A DNA stretch of 64,000 bases from Bidens hawaiensis (Eukaryota; Streptophyta; Magnoliopsida; Asterales; Asteraceae). The DNA is taken from NCBI GenBank assembly GCA_021521415.1, contig JAIQDT010000167.1, positions 2,176,501 to 2,240,500 of the forward strand. Reading direction: 5' to 3'. The notes under the pieces were generated by a model. That model worked only from the letters and a program-made list of their open reading frames with translations, did not search any database and was not told the origin of the DNA. The stretch's first letter is position 1. The number at the start of each line of letters is the position of its first letter. Shown in pieces: positions 46,430 to 56,807 of this stretch. The position numbers and the translations under genes are program-made.

Positions 46430-47229
46430 GTACGGCTTACCATCCCCAAACCGATGGTCAATCCGAACGAACCATCCAGACCTTAGAAGATTTACTTCGT
46501 GCTTGTGTACTGGACTTCAAAGGGAATTGGGATCAACACCTCCCGCTCATCGAATTCTCTTACAATAACAGTTATCACAGTAGTATACAAGCCGCACCTT
46601 ATGAAGCTCTATACGGGCGAAAATGTGGATCACCACTATGTTGGACAGAAGTGGGTGATACTCAAATTTCAAGATCCGATTTAATTCAGGAAACCACCGA
46701 TAAAATTCACCAGATTAAGCAAAAATTGAAAGCTGCCCGTGACCGACAAAAGAGTTATGCCGATGTTCGCAGAAAACCGTTATCTTTTGAAATAGGTGAT
46801 AAGGTATTTTTAAAAGTATCGCCATGGAAAGGTGTTATAAGATTTGGAAAGACTGGTAAACTAGCCCCGAGATACATCGGACCTTTTGAGATTGCCGCAA
46901 AAATTGGTCCCGTAGCTTACCGATTAAAACTACCCTTAGAACTGAGCACTATTCACGACGTGTTTCATGTATCGAATCTGAAAAAGTGTTTGACTGATGA
47001 AACGACAATAGTACCACTGGAAGATGTTCAGATCAATGAAAAGCTCAACTTCGTAGAGGAACCGGTAGAAATTGTAGACGGGAAAACCAAACAGTTACGA
47101 CACAACAAAATTTCATTAGTAAAAGTTCGGTGGAATTCAAAACAAGGACCCGAATATACTTGGGAACGAAAGGACGAATTCCGAAAGAAATACCCACACC
47201 TGTTCCCTAGAAAACCAATGACACGTTAA
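46408..47229 (+). pseudogene. Gypsy B integrase C-terminus and chromodomain-like end
   Basis: The continuation of integrase in the shifted frame: [17 protein letters not shown] with the catalytic Glu, [11 protein letters not shown], the [12 protein letters not shown] beta-barrel region, [12 protein letters not shown], and a terminal [13 protein letters not shown]...[19 protein letters not shown] chromodomain-like module ending at 47229. Downstream AATTTCGAGGACGAAATTTC (47229-47248) and the polypurine tract ACGGGGGGAGAA (47252-47263) lead into the 3' LTR. Confidence 0.88.
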
Positions 47230-47263
47230 ATTTCGAGGACGAAATTTCTTAACGGGGGGAGAA

Positions 47264-50200
47264 TGTGACATTCATGATAAAACGAGGTATACTATATTTA
47301 TTACGTAACAAGTAAACGATAAATCGGTTAATTCGTAGTGCTTAAACGAGTAACCGACCGATACTAATTATGACCCGTATACATACTGAGGGGTCATATA
47401 CGAGTTATATATATGTTATAGAGGCTAACATATTGATATTTAGGTCCCGGTACGTTTAAAACTCTTTAAACGAAAAAGGTTTCGTTTATTGATACGCTAT
47501 AAGCTTAAACGCAATCGTTAATATCAAAACAAGCATTGTAGCATCCGTTAAGCCGAAAAAGATTTATAAAACACTTATATGACATGTTCTAAGCAATCCG
47601 TGAAAATATTTTGGAATTTTACAACGAGTCAGTACGTTTTTCTTATTTTACAAAAATAAGCTGAAAAACACTCGTTTTTGCGCTATTTCTCATACCCGAA
47701 TTAATTTCCTTGCGAAAAACCGGACCCGAACTAAATTTAAAGTGGGCTTTTCATGTTTGGGCTTGTATGTATAGTTTAATGGGCCAAAACAGCCCATTAA
47801 GGTCCATTTAAAGGTTCCGATCGGAAATAAAGCAACTACCCCACATGTTTTTTTTTATAAAGCTTATACATTAAGCTTTCTTATTCATTCCAACATACAA
47901 CATATTTTGAAGTCCAGCAGCTCTAGCCCCTGTTCTCTCAACTCCCTTTCAAAAACCCTAAGGTAAGATCAAAGTTTATAAAGATTTAACCAAGTTTGAT
48001 GCATATAATTAACATATAAACATGTTTTAATTAGTTTTAAACATGTTTAACCATCCAAAAACCCTAAAAATCAAATAAAATTATGTTTTGATGTTAAACA
48101 TGTTTACAAACCAGGAACATATACTTTTTTGGTCAAAAACGCGGATTAGAACATGAATACAACGTTTTTACGGTTGGAAAGTTCGGTTTGAACCCAAAAC
48201 CGAAACCCTAATTATCAAGGCTGTTACATGGATGATTTATGCTTGGTTTGATGTTATATGATATGTAGATATACTGAGTTTGCAACCCGAGACCCGGAAA
48301 GTCGTTTAAGCTAGCAAAATTCATCGAAAACCGACAAGGTAAACCCGTAACACTCGTTTAGGGGCTGTTTAGTATTAGGTTGTGACGTGCTTATTGTTAG
48401 CTTGTGAAAACTTGCAGGGACACTAGGGATCATATAAATGAGTCCCTGTTCAAATTTGGTAATTTTTCGATAAACGGAGAATATTTGGTGAATTTATTCC
48501 CGTTTATGAGCGTTTATTTGGGAAAAATAGCTAAACATATTGAAAAATTATGAAACTTGGTTTTGGAGTTTAATATGTGATGGTAAGATCACTGGTAAAG
48601 TTTGGGAATCATTGGAAATGTCTAAGTATGGTTTGTGCGATCATGGCTTAACCGAATTTTAACAGCCGAAAAACGCACAAAAAGGCATTTTGTCAAAAGA
48701 GTTAGGTTCTGGAAATTTTGCAGGGGCTATGTAATGACATTAAGGCCATTGGTAAAAATTATCGGATTTTTCGGAGGTCGTTTGATATAAACGGGCCATT
48801 TATTACACGATTATAACCTATTAAATGAATTTTTATAAATAAATAAATAAGCATAAAATTTCTGAAAATATTTTTATAAAATTCTCCATGTCTTAATGTA
48901 TTTTTACAAAAATTTACATAATTTATATATAAGTACATATTTAGTTATGATTAATCAAAGATTTAAATTATAATTGTTTTAACGAAACCGGCAGTTTTGT
49001 GTTTAACGGACTGACTGGTATGTCAAAATGTCAAAAGTGGTCAAATATCATATTTTTGAATGATATTGATAAAAACGAACTTTTTACGAGAATTCCGGAC
49101 AAATCGGGTGGATTATGCGCGTTTTGTATAATCAAACCCGTGTGAAAACGGAAACGAACCCTGCAATCAAACCAGACACCGAAACCTTAAAATTCTTTCA
49201 TAAATCAAATTATTTTATCAATCAATATATTTACTTAAGTTTTATGTGATCTTACCTAATCCCGAAACGTATAAACGATCAACTGAGCTAGGCTCGGAAA
49301 ACGGTGAAACTGAGCCAAATCCAGTTTTAAACATTTCATAGTACACAACGTCACAATCTAAGACTATGGTCATGTTCTGGGCCTAACAGCTATACCCAGA
49401 TTATCTATACAGCCCGACTTAGCTTAAACACTGTACTAGTATTAACGATACGATACCGTTTATAGGAATCAGGCTATAAACGAGACATTTGACTTACTGA
49501 TACGTAAATTCCGTGCGAACTACGATAGGGTGAGTTTCACGACCCCCACTTTCTAAACTGTTTTACGAACTGTTGGGGTGAAAAGCATGTTTACATAAAC
49601 TGTTATACTTGAAAACGTGTGATGATGTGGATTATCTAAGTACTAACACTTGACAAGTCCCCACAAACACAAGTGATTAACTTCGTGCCGGTGGCGTGTG
49701 GATAGTACTATCGGTTTGACAAACCCAACTGTGACAGAGCCGGTGGGGTAAGCCGGAACATATGTAAAACCAGTTGCACATTGTCATTATATATTTACAT
49801 ACTGCTATGTGGTGTTAGACATAGTACATACATGGGGCAAATTGGCTGTTAAATGCCAACAGGAGTGCATGGGCAGGAGAGGCCATGCAGTATAGCTCGT
49901 TTCGGTTTCACTTGTGACTTAGTATAATACATCATACACAGACATACATACATTCACACTGTAAACTTTACGAACTCGTGAACTGATTTCATTGATACTC
50001 GTGAAACTTGAAACTCACCAACTAGACGTAGTTGACCCGTTTTAACATGCTTTTCAGGTAAAGCAAAGGTGGAATGATTTGCTTACATGCTTGGTGTTAG
50101 GAAGAAAGTTGAATAGCTGTAAATAGACGCTGATATAATACTGTATAAGAAGCTCGTAAACCGGTTATGTGTTTTTCACCTAGTTTGTAAACTTAGTACA

Positions 50201-50322
50201 TACCAATGTAATATGATGTAAATTAGTTGTTGAATTTTCTTTATAAACAATGTGGTTGATACCAGTGTTATCTGTTACATTCCCGTATTACGCTTCCGCA
50301 ACTACCTAGTCGGGGTGTGACA
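47264..50322 (+). repeat. 3' LTR of Gypsy B
   Basis: Partner of 37924-40982, shifted by 9340 bp; TATA at 47856-47862 and donor after 47962. Its promoter points rightward into the solo LTR and the Copia relics beyond. Confidence 0.9.
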
Positions 50323-50515
50323 GAAACCGAAAATGGTGGCCACATATTCCATACCATATAACTTCATTAAAATAAACTTAAAAATAATAATAATAAAATC
50401 TTTCTTACAATATGTTAACAATAATGTGTGAAACAAAAGTTCGGTTTTGGTTTGGCTCTTGACTCGGGATGAAACCGAAAATGGTGGCCACATACCCAAT
50501 ACCATGGAACTATTA
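50323..50515. repeat. ~150-bp tandem repeats in the solo LTR (right part)
   Basis: Second half of the copy interrupted by Gypsy B, followed by one more partial copy from about 50441 to 50515. Same phrase set as 37580-37923. Confidence 0.7.
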
Positions 50516-51265
50516 AAAAATGATTTGGAAACTAAAAGTAAGTAAGGACCAAACAATATTAATAAGCATAACAGAATTAAAGCATAACTTAAAGTATTTA
50601 AAAAGGACTATAATAGCCCTCCATGTAGCCTTTCCTTGTAGCACAACACTTAGACCGACCGTGACCGGATAAGTGAAATTCGAAGGAAACAAGGGGTGTA
50701 TATTATATATATGTTGCAACATCAAGCTTTAAGTAACAAGAATTAGTTAGAAAAAAAAGATTAGTATTAGTTTGACCTTGAAGAGTCAAACTATAAGAAC
50801 TTGAATATGGATACTCGGATCTTAGTTTGAGAGAGAATTTGGAGAAGAAAGAGCAACCAAAATGGTGCATGGGACATTGCTTTTATAGTGGTAGAAGTAT
50901 GGTTTATTCATATGGGGTAATATTTCATGTGCTTGGTTAAAATGGCCAAACAAGCTTTTGGTAATTGACAATAGTAGTCCCTAAAGTTCGTTTTAAGTCG
51001 TTTTTCATCATAAAAAGGTGTTTTAACGTACCAAAATGGATGTTTTCTTGACCCGACATTTGTGAAACATAAAGGAACATAAAATCCAACAGTTTATTAT
51101 TAACGACGAATACGAAAGATCAAAGCGGGTCGTGTTTTTAATACAAATACAAATGCAAGTTAAATCGAAAATGACTAATGTCACACCAATACACCTACCG
51201 TTAACAACTGATTTCACATCAGCTGTTTCACCAACTTTTTAAACAAACACTATACGGAACATTAT

Positions 51266-52205
51266 ACATTACATGTTTCATCCAGTCCATCCTCAAGAAC
51301 AGATCATTTGTGACTTACAACGTGGTGTACTTGCCAGAAATCATCAACAAAATGTCTGTTTCTTTCCTGGTTTCCTATCTCACCTAGAGCCAACCAAGTA
51401 GCAACTTGCTTTAAGAGACAGTAGTTGGGTTGAATCCATGCAAGAAGAACTCATGAAATTCACAACATGCATGTTTGGGAATCATGTCCTTGCCCAGAAA
51501 ATGTCACTCCTATTGGTACAAAATGGGTATTCAAGAACAAGTCTGATGAAAGAGAGATTGCTATGAAAAACAAGGCCATGTTAGTAGTTCAAGCATATCT
51601 TCAATACGAAGGAGTTAACTATGAAGAAACCTTTTCACCTGTTGCAAGACTTGAAGCAATTAGTTTGTTTCTTGGTTATGCCTCTACTCACAACATCAGA
51701 GTTTTTCAAATGAATGTTAAAAGATCTTTTCTTTATGGAGACAATCACGAGGATTTGTATGCTTTACAACCACCAGGGTTTGAAAATGCTTTCAATCCAG
51801 ACTATGTTTACAAGCTCAAGAAGGCATTATGCGTACTCAAACAAGCAGTAAGAGTCTGGTATAATAGACTTTCCCCCTTTCTGATTTCAAATCATTTCCA
51901 ACGAGGGAAAATGGATAGAACTTTGTTTCTCAAAAGAAAAGAAATAGACTTACTTCTTGTTTAGATTTAGGTAGATGACATCATATTTGGGGTTCACAAA
52001 TCTAAAATTATGTGATGATTTTACAAAACTCATGAAATTTGAACTTGAAATGAGTAATATGGGTGAATTGCAATACTTTTTGGGATTGCAATTCAAACAA
52101 ACTAAAACATGAACTTTTATACATCAACCAAAGTATTTTAAAAATCTCCAAAACAAAATTAAGATGACCGATTGCAAACAATATTATATATGCGACCATG
52201 AAACA
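51266..52205 (+). pseudogene. Copia reverse transcriptase relic
   Basis: Open from 51467 to 51964, with diverged coding before and after. Upstream pieces read LRDSSWVESMQEELMKF; the main frame has IGTKWVFKNKSDERE, YEGVNYEETFSPVARLEAI, FQMNVKRSFLYGD and VYKLKKALCVLKQAVRVWYN, the classic Copia RT block. The YVDD region survives only as a frameshifted VDDIIFG near 51972, followed by FELEMSNMGELQYFLGLQF with stops. RNase H is absent; an AT repeat and LTR debris follow. With the accessory frame at 53880-63958 it probably belonged to one old Copia element on the plus strand. Confidence 0.8.
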
Positions 52206-52207
52206 GG

Positions 52208-52209
<2 letters not shown>

Positions 52210-52260
<51 letters not shown>
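52210..52260. repeat. (AT)n microsatellite
   Basis: About 51 bp of AT at the break between the RT relic and LTR sequence. Confidence 0.95.
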
Positions 52261-52264
<4 letters not shown>

Positions 52265-52800
52265 AGTGCACGGTTTGTGACTGGTGATTTGCAGTTAAAG
52301 TATTCGAGGTTAAAGTATTCGAGAGCTACGGAAAAGGGAGAGTCTGTTAGTGCACGATTTTGGTGTCCGTAGCAATCGAATAAGTTATCAATAGTCTAGG
52401 TTGTTTATTTAATGTAAAATGACCCATTCTCTATTGATTGTATAGCGAATGAGGTCCATTCGTTAGTTAACTAGACTAGTTCGTTAAGGTATAAGCCCAT
52501 TCATTATTGAAGCATAACGAATGAGGGCTAGTTCGTTAACTTATTACCCATTCGTTATGGAAGCATAACGAATGGTGTCTAATTTGTTAATATAAAGATA
52601 TAACAAATTAGACTTAACTTAACAAACTAGAGCATATGGCCTATATATATGCTGTTCATGCTCATAGGTGAGTGTGTACATACATAGAGAGAGATCTAGA
52701 TCTAAGTTATCCTCTCCATAACTTAATATTATTTACACCATAATGTATTCATCCATAATTATCAATAATGTATGTATTTAAATAATAATACAATTATTCT
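52261..52800 (+). repeat. Copia LTR, same family as the solo LTR at 29200
   Basis: TGTTAGTGCACGATTTTGG at 52346 starts a sequence matching the solo LTR at 29663-29200 in opposite orientation (TAGTCTAG.TTGTTTATTT, AACTAG, ATCTAGATCTAAGTTAT). GGAAAAGGGAGAGTC just before 52346 looks like a polypurine tract. An 85-bp earlier copy of the LTR start (TGTTAGTGCACGG) lies at 52261. Perfect 12-bp hairpins occur at 52548-52575 (CCATTCGTTATG) and 52578-52612 (TCTAATTTGTTA). The 3' boundary is lost near 52800. Confidence 0.7.
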
Positions 52801-52844
52801 TTTATTTAATTGATTTATTAATTTATTTATTTAAAATTACATAA

Positions 52845-53583
52845 ATGTAATTCGTTAGTTATATATAACGAACTAAGGTCAGTCATAACGAATTGCATTC
52901 CAATTCGTTAACTTAATTCGCTTCCACCACTCTGTAACGAATGACTCTAATTCGTTATACTTAATTTAACGAATTACTTTTAATTCGTTATGCCTTGTGT
53001 GCTGTTATGATACGAATCACCTGATTCGTTATTTCAAATTTGAACGAATTTGATGATTCGTTGCATTGGAGATTGTGCCGTGTCAGGGTTTATAGGGAGA
53101 TGTGAAGCCCATTCGTCTTCACTATTCCCCTTTCTTCTCCCTTCCGTAACAAACCCCTGGCAAAAATTTTTCAGAATTTAGACCTTCACCATTTCGTGTT
53201 TTAATCATCAATATCGAATCATAAGGTAAAGATGATCACAACGTGATGATTTTCGTCTAAGTTGATGACGATCTTAAGGGTTAATTGATCGATTCTTGTG
53301 TCGGTTTTAAGTTATTGATAAAATCTTTAATTTACCTTATATGTACCATGATTTGGTACAAATGGTCAATACAACTCCGTTCGCGATGTGTTTCCGAGAT
53401 CCTAGTGATCGTTTGATTTGTCTTACATCGATAATTATGGTTGAATTGATTTCAGATTGCATTGTTGACTTTTTGATGTTCTTGCCAATTTTGACTTGGA
53501 CTTTTATTAGTAAAAGATTAAGCTTTAGGGCCATTCTTTATATTGTAACGAATTGGAACTAATTCGTGTCCAATTCGTTATAC
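52845..53583. repeat. Cluster of TAACGAAT/ATTCGTTA hairpins
   Basis: Inverted pairs of the same core with small loops: 52850-52873, 52886-52910 (TAACGAATTG/CAATTCGTTA, loop CATTC), 52934-52960, 52967-52990 (TAACGAATTA/TAATTCGTTA, loop CTTT), 53012-53029 (ACGAATCA/TGATTCGT), 53043-53062 and 53545-53583 (TAACGAATTGGA/TCCAATTCGTTA). The core is constant while bases next to the loop vary and remain paired. More unpaired copies continue to about 53750. Confidence 0.75.
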
Positions 53584-53879
53584 AGATCAAACGAATCATG
53601 ATACTTAACTATAATTTATAACGAAACAAGTCTTAATTTGTTAACTTTTATTCCTGATTCGTCAGACCTAATTCGTCCTTATTTACTTGATAGCGAAGTA
53701 GCTAATTCGTCATAACGAATCACCAGTTCGTTATAACGAATTAGAATATTTAACGAATGACATTTTAAATTATTTTAAAATTAAAAGTTTATAAATTAGA
53801 TTAATTTTAATCCTTTTAATTAAATTTTAATATTATTTTATTCATTGTCACTAATTCTCGGGTTTATTTATATAGCATA
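53100..53879 (+). other. Possible leader and intron of the accessory-frame element
   Basis: CT-rich leader-like DNA at 53110-53160, a donor-like ATAAG|GTAAAGATG after 53225, and an acceptor-like TTTATATAG ending near 53875 just before the ATG at 53880. If real, this is a ~650-bp intron containing part of the hairpin cluster. There is no other support. Confidence 0.35.
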
Positions 53880-54240
53880 ATGGCTGACAATATGGATCAG
53901 GATCCTCCAGCAGCTGAGCCACAACAACGACAACGAGAACAAATCTCCCGTTACTTCCATTTGTCAAAAAACATAATTTTTGTGCCTTTGTTGGTACAAA
54001 TTTTGCTGACTCAGATATATTTGGGGAGATGTTGGCCTTTATACGTCGATCACGCATCAGTTATGCTGTTACGGCTAATCCGGAAGTTTGACTTAGTATT
54101 ATCCGTCAATTCTGGAATACGGCTCGATATGTGGAGACGGAAAATCATATAGCTGTTTTGGTGAACGGTAAACCAGTTGTGATATCAACTGAGACGATCC
54201 AACGTGTGTTGAGATTTGATGACACAATGGATGATCCTTG
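53880..54240 (+). pseudogene. Retroelement accessory frame, 5' part (QFW family)
   Basis: ATG at 53880 (MADNMDQDPPAAEPQQRQRE), then one frame change near 53960. The shifted frame reads FVGTNFADSDIFGEMLAFIR, RSRISYAVTANPEV, stop, LSIIRQFWNTARYVETENH and VLVNGKPVVISTETIQRVLR up to the Copia C insertion. From memory, proteins with a RYALTxNPxIY...QFWxTA pattern are widespread in Asteraceae next to Copia RT sequences; their function is unknown to me. The frame resumes exactly at 62469 after the 5-bp duplication. Confidence 0.55.
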
Positions 54241-54567
54241 TGTTGGAATTACGTATGCCCGAGACACGTATTTAGATTAATGTGGCTAACTGTGCTTGAT
54301 CCAAGTCGGGTCATACCCAATAACGAGCTAGATAGACACCGGATTGTATTTGTTTAAGATATGATCTTTAAACGAATACCGAACACAAAGTTTAGGAAAT
54401 CGGTTTTTCTAAAATTGCACTTGAAAGATTAAAATAAATAATTTGGATTATTTATTTATTTATTTATTTAATTATTTAATTGGTTAAATAATTAAGAAAA
54501 GATTATAAAATAGTTTTATAATAGTGTAGGCTAGTTTTATATATGTGATATATATAAATATATAAAT

Positions 54568-54602
<35 letters not shown>

Positions 54603-55127
54603 AGTTGGGTGGCCGGTTTTGGGTGGGACCCATCACCACCCCAACAAGCCAATATGATCAAAGTCTCTTGGTTATATTTTTGGTTAAAATCCCACTAGCC
54701 TACACATGCATTGGTGTACCTTTCATTTTTTTTCAAGTGCAAGAAAACTCCCACTCTCCCTCTCTTTTTCCTCTCGGCCGAAACAAGCAAGGAAGGAGGG
54801 CTCGGGTGCTCGGTTTTCTAGTGTTCTTGTCCTAACACTCATCCGGTGTTGCTCGTGGGTATCACCTCTTGAGGCATCCTACTCTTGGAGGCTAGTCCAT
54901 CTTCCTCTTCATATCATCCTACTCTTTTGAGGTAAAAGAGTTATTGTTATTATTAATTTTGTAAGCCTTTTGTTCTTGTAGATTGATCCTATTTCGGGTT
55001 TTAGCCTTGTTACATATTGGTATGTTTCATAAAACTAACAATAGGTTGTTGGTATTATCATGCTTCCGTTGCTAGATTAGTAAAAATGTTTCAACTAATA
55101 CTCTAAAATAGATACTAAAACCCAACA
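54241..55127 (+). repeat. 5' LTR of Copia C
   Basis: TGTTGGAATTACGTATG to AAAACCCAACA. TATA-rich segment TATATATAAATATATAAATC at about 54549-54568, then 32 A, then a G-rich leader. Confidence 0.95.
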
Positions 55128-55129
55128 AT

Positions 55130-55142
55130 TGGTATCAGAGCC
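55130..55142 (+). other. Primer-binding site of Copia C
   Basis: TGGTATCAGAGCC, two bases inside the 5' LTR; initiator-Met tRNA type. Confidence 0.93.
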
Positions 55143-55291
55143 GGTTACAAGGACATAGGTTTACTTTTAGTTTTTCCCCTTTGGTTTTATAAAATTAACA
55201 TGCATGAGATTTTATAAAACCCAAGATCTTAACATATGGATGTTAAAGTTCAAAAAAAAAAAAAAAAAAAAAAAAAATTTGGTTTTTGGCC

Positions 55292-55404
55292 AAATGGGCC
55301 GAAACCCATTTGGGCCGTGAGGTTAAAATGGGCCGAAGCCCTTTGGGCCGGTTTTTTTTTTAATTGGGCCGAAGCCCAATAACTTTTGTTGGGCCGAAGC
55401 CCAA
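55292..55404 (+). other. Four GGGC-CGAA-GCCC hairpins in the Copia C leader
   Basis: AAATGGG/CCCATTT (55292-55311), GGGC/GCCC (55330-55341), ATTGGGC/GCCCAAT (55363-55380) and TTGGGC/GCCCAA (55389-55404), each with the same CCGAAA/CGAA loop. A 26-A run precedes them. Looser GGGCC/GGCCC pairs continue at 55690-55830. Being 165-280 bases after the primer site, this is where retroelements often have packaging or dimerisation structures; the role here is inferred. Confidence 0.65.
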
Positions 55405-56379
55405 TAACCACCGTGAGGGGTTTTTTAGTCTTTAAATATATATTTGGATATGTATTTATTTGTAAGTTAGTCCCTAAACCGAGCCTAGACCGATGTGGAT
55501 GTTGTGATTGTGTGTTGTGATTTATCTATATTATTACTCATTTGGAATGTAATAGTAATTAGGGCTTGTATTTATTTTTTACAAATGGTTGTAATAGTAA
55601 ATAGGTTGTTTGTAATTTTCTTTATTTTTAGACCAAATGTATTAGGATATATTTGTTGTTAATTGAAGAATTACAAGGTTTTGGTGGATTGGGCCTATTG
55701 GGCTTATTTGGGTTAATTGGGCCTCACAAGCCCAATTTGGGATTCAAAGCCCATTAAAGCCCAAATTCACATTTTGGGCTCAAGGAAGCTTATGGAAGTC
55801 CAAGGCCCACTAAGAAGCCCAAGTTGAAATCACAACAAATTAAAGAGGAGACACTTGAAGCATTGGATGCAAGATCAAGTGGGAGCATATCACTCATCCT
55901 TGTGTCATGTTTTGTCCCTTAGGATAAGACTAGGACACACACTTGTTTCGGCCAACAAGTGTGGTCCGCTTAGAGGCTCGTGTTTATGGTTGACCTTATG
56001 ATGTTTGTATGCTTGTATGATTATGTTTGATTGTGTTTGAATGGTAGATATAGGATATCAATCCGTCACATAGATCTTTTAAAACAAACATATAAAATGG
56101 GTTCTAATAATTATTGGTAATTGACGTGACACGTAGTATTTATAAAATAATTAAATAGCCGTCTCACGCCTATAATAAAAATGGTTTTATTATAATTAGA
56201 ACCGGTGAAAATCGTTTTCATATAACCGTGTTACTAAATGCATGTTAGAACATGGTAAATAGTTTCCTAAATCTAGAATATTGGAAAACTTAAAATCCCT
56301 TTTTTTTTCATAATTACCAAGGAAACAAGTCTAACACCATCCTTTTGTAAGACACTTAACGTATTAGGAAACTTTAAAT

Positions 56380-56690
56380 GGGATAAAGGTCACCTAACCA
56401 TTTTAGAGCAAACTAATATACTTAAGGTAATATTAACATATTTGTGGGATAAAGGTCACCTAACCACTTGTATGTTAATCTTACACGTTTATACAAGTAG
56501 GATGACTTGAATTGGAAACCATGTGATAAAGGTCACCTAAGCATGGGGTCCAATGGTGTTGATGGGATAAACATGCCAACACGAAATAAGGATTTCGAAT
56601 GGTCCCATACCTCTAGAAGTTGCAAAGGGTTGCAATTGTCAAAGTTGACTACCTTGTTAAATCAAATAACGGGATAAAGGTCACCTAACC
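56380..56690 (+). repeat. 20-base motif repeated four times in the Copia C leader
   Basis: GGGATAAAGGTCACCTAACC at 56380-56399, 56446-56465 and 56671-56690, and a two-mismatch copy at 56523-56542. A weaker GATGGGATAAACATGCCAAC lies near 56560. The core AGGTCACCT is nearly palindromic. The copies are the only well-kept similarity between the surrounding stretches. The function is unknown. Confidence 0.8.
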
Positions 56691-56807
56691 GAAATTTGAT
56701 TTATCGTTGGATTCTAGAATTTAATTATTATTTTAAAATTTGGAATAAAAGGGTATTAATAATTAAATTGTTTATAATACTAAAAGGAACTTTGTTAAAT
56801 TTTGTAG

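Larger units (their letters stand above)
37924..50322 (+). mobile_element. Gypsy element B (Tekay/Del-type chromovirus) with an extra upstream frame
   Basis: 12399 bp, LTRs of 3059 bp each (37924-40982, 47264-50322), GAAAC duplicated outside both ends (37919-37923, 50323-50327). I count about 14 substitutions between LTRs by eye, no length change. Sense is plus. Order: LTR, primer site, accessory frame (41366-42100), gag-pol, chromodomain-like end, polypurine tract, LTR. Coding damage is light: one TGA in gag and one frameshift in integrase. It inserted into an existing Gypsy solo LTR. Confidence 0.95.
36177..51185 (-). mobile_element. Gypsy-type solo LTR, split by Gypsy B
   Basis: Starts TGTCACACCCTGATC at 36177 and resumes after the nested element at 50323, ending GACTAATGTCACA at 51185. 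CCAAT flanks both outer ends (36172-36176, 51186-51190). Without Gypsy B and its duplicated GAAAC the length is about 2.6 kb, close to the 2.5-kb LTR of Gypsy A, and no internal coding is present, so this is a solo LTR. On the sense (minus) strand a strong CACTATAAAAGC box lies at about 50876-50888, followed by a CT-rich leader. R-U5 contains ~150-bp tandem repeats (37580-37923, 50323-50515). Confidence 0.85.

Noticed and set aside
54605..54930. Frames in the Copia C LTR (also 61946-62271) that look like short proteins
   Set aside because: They lie in non-coding LTR sequence downstream of the TATA segment, and both LTR copies have them.
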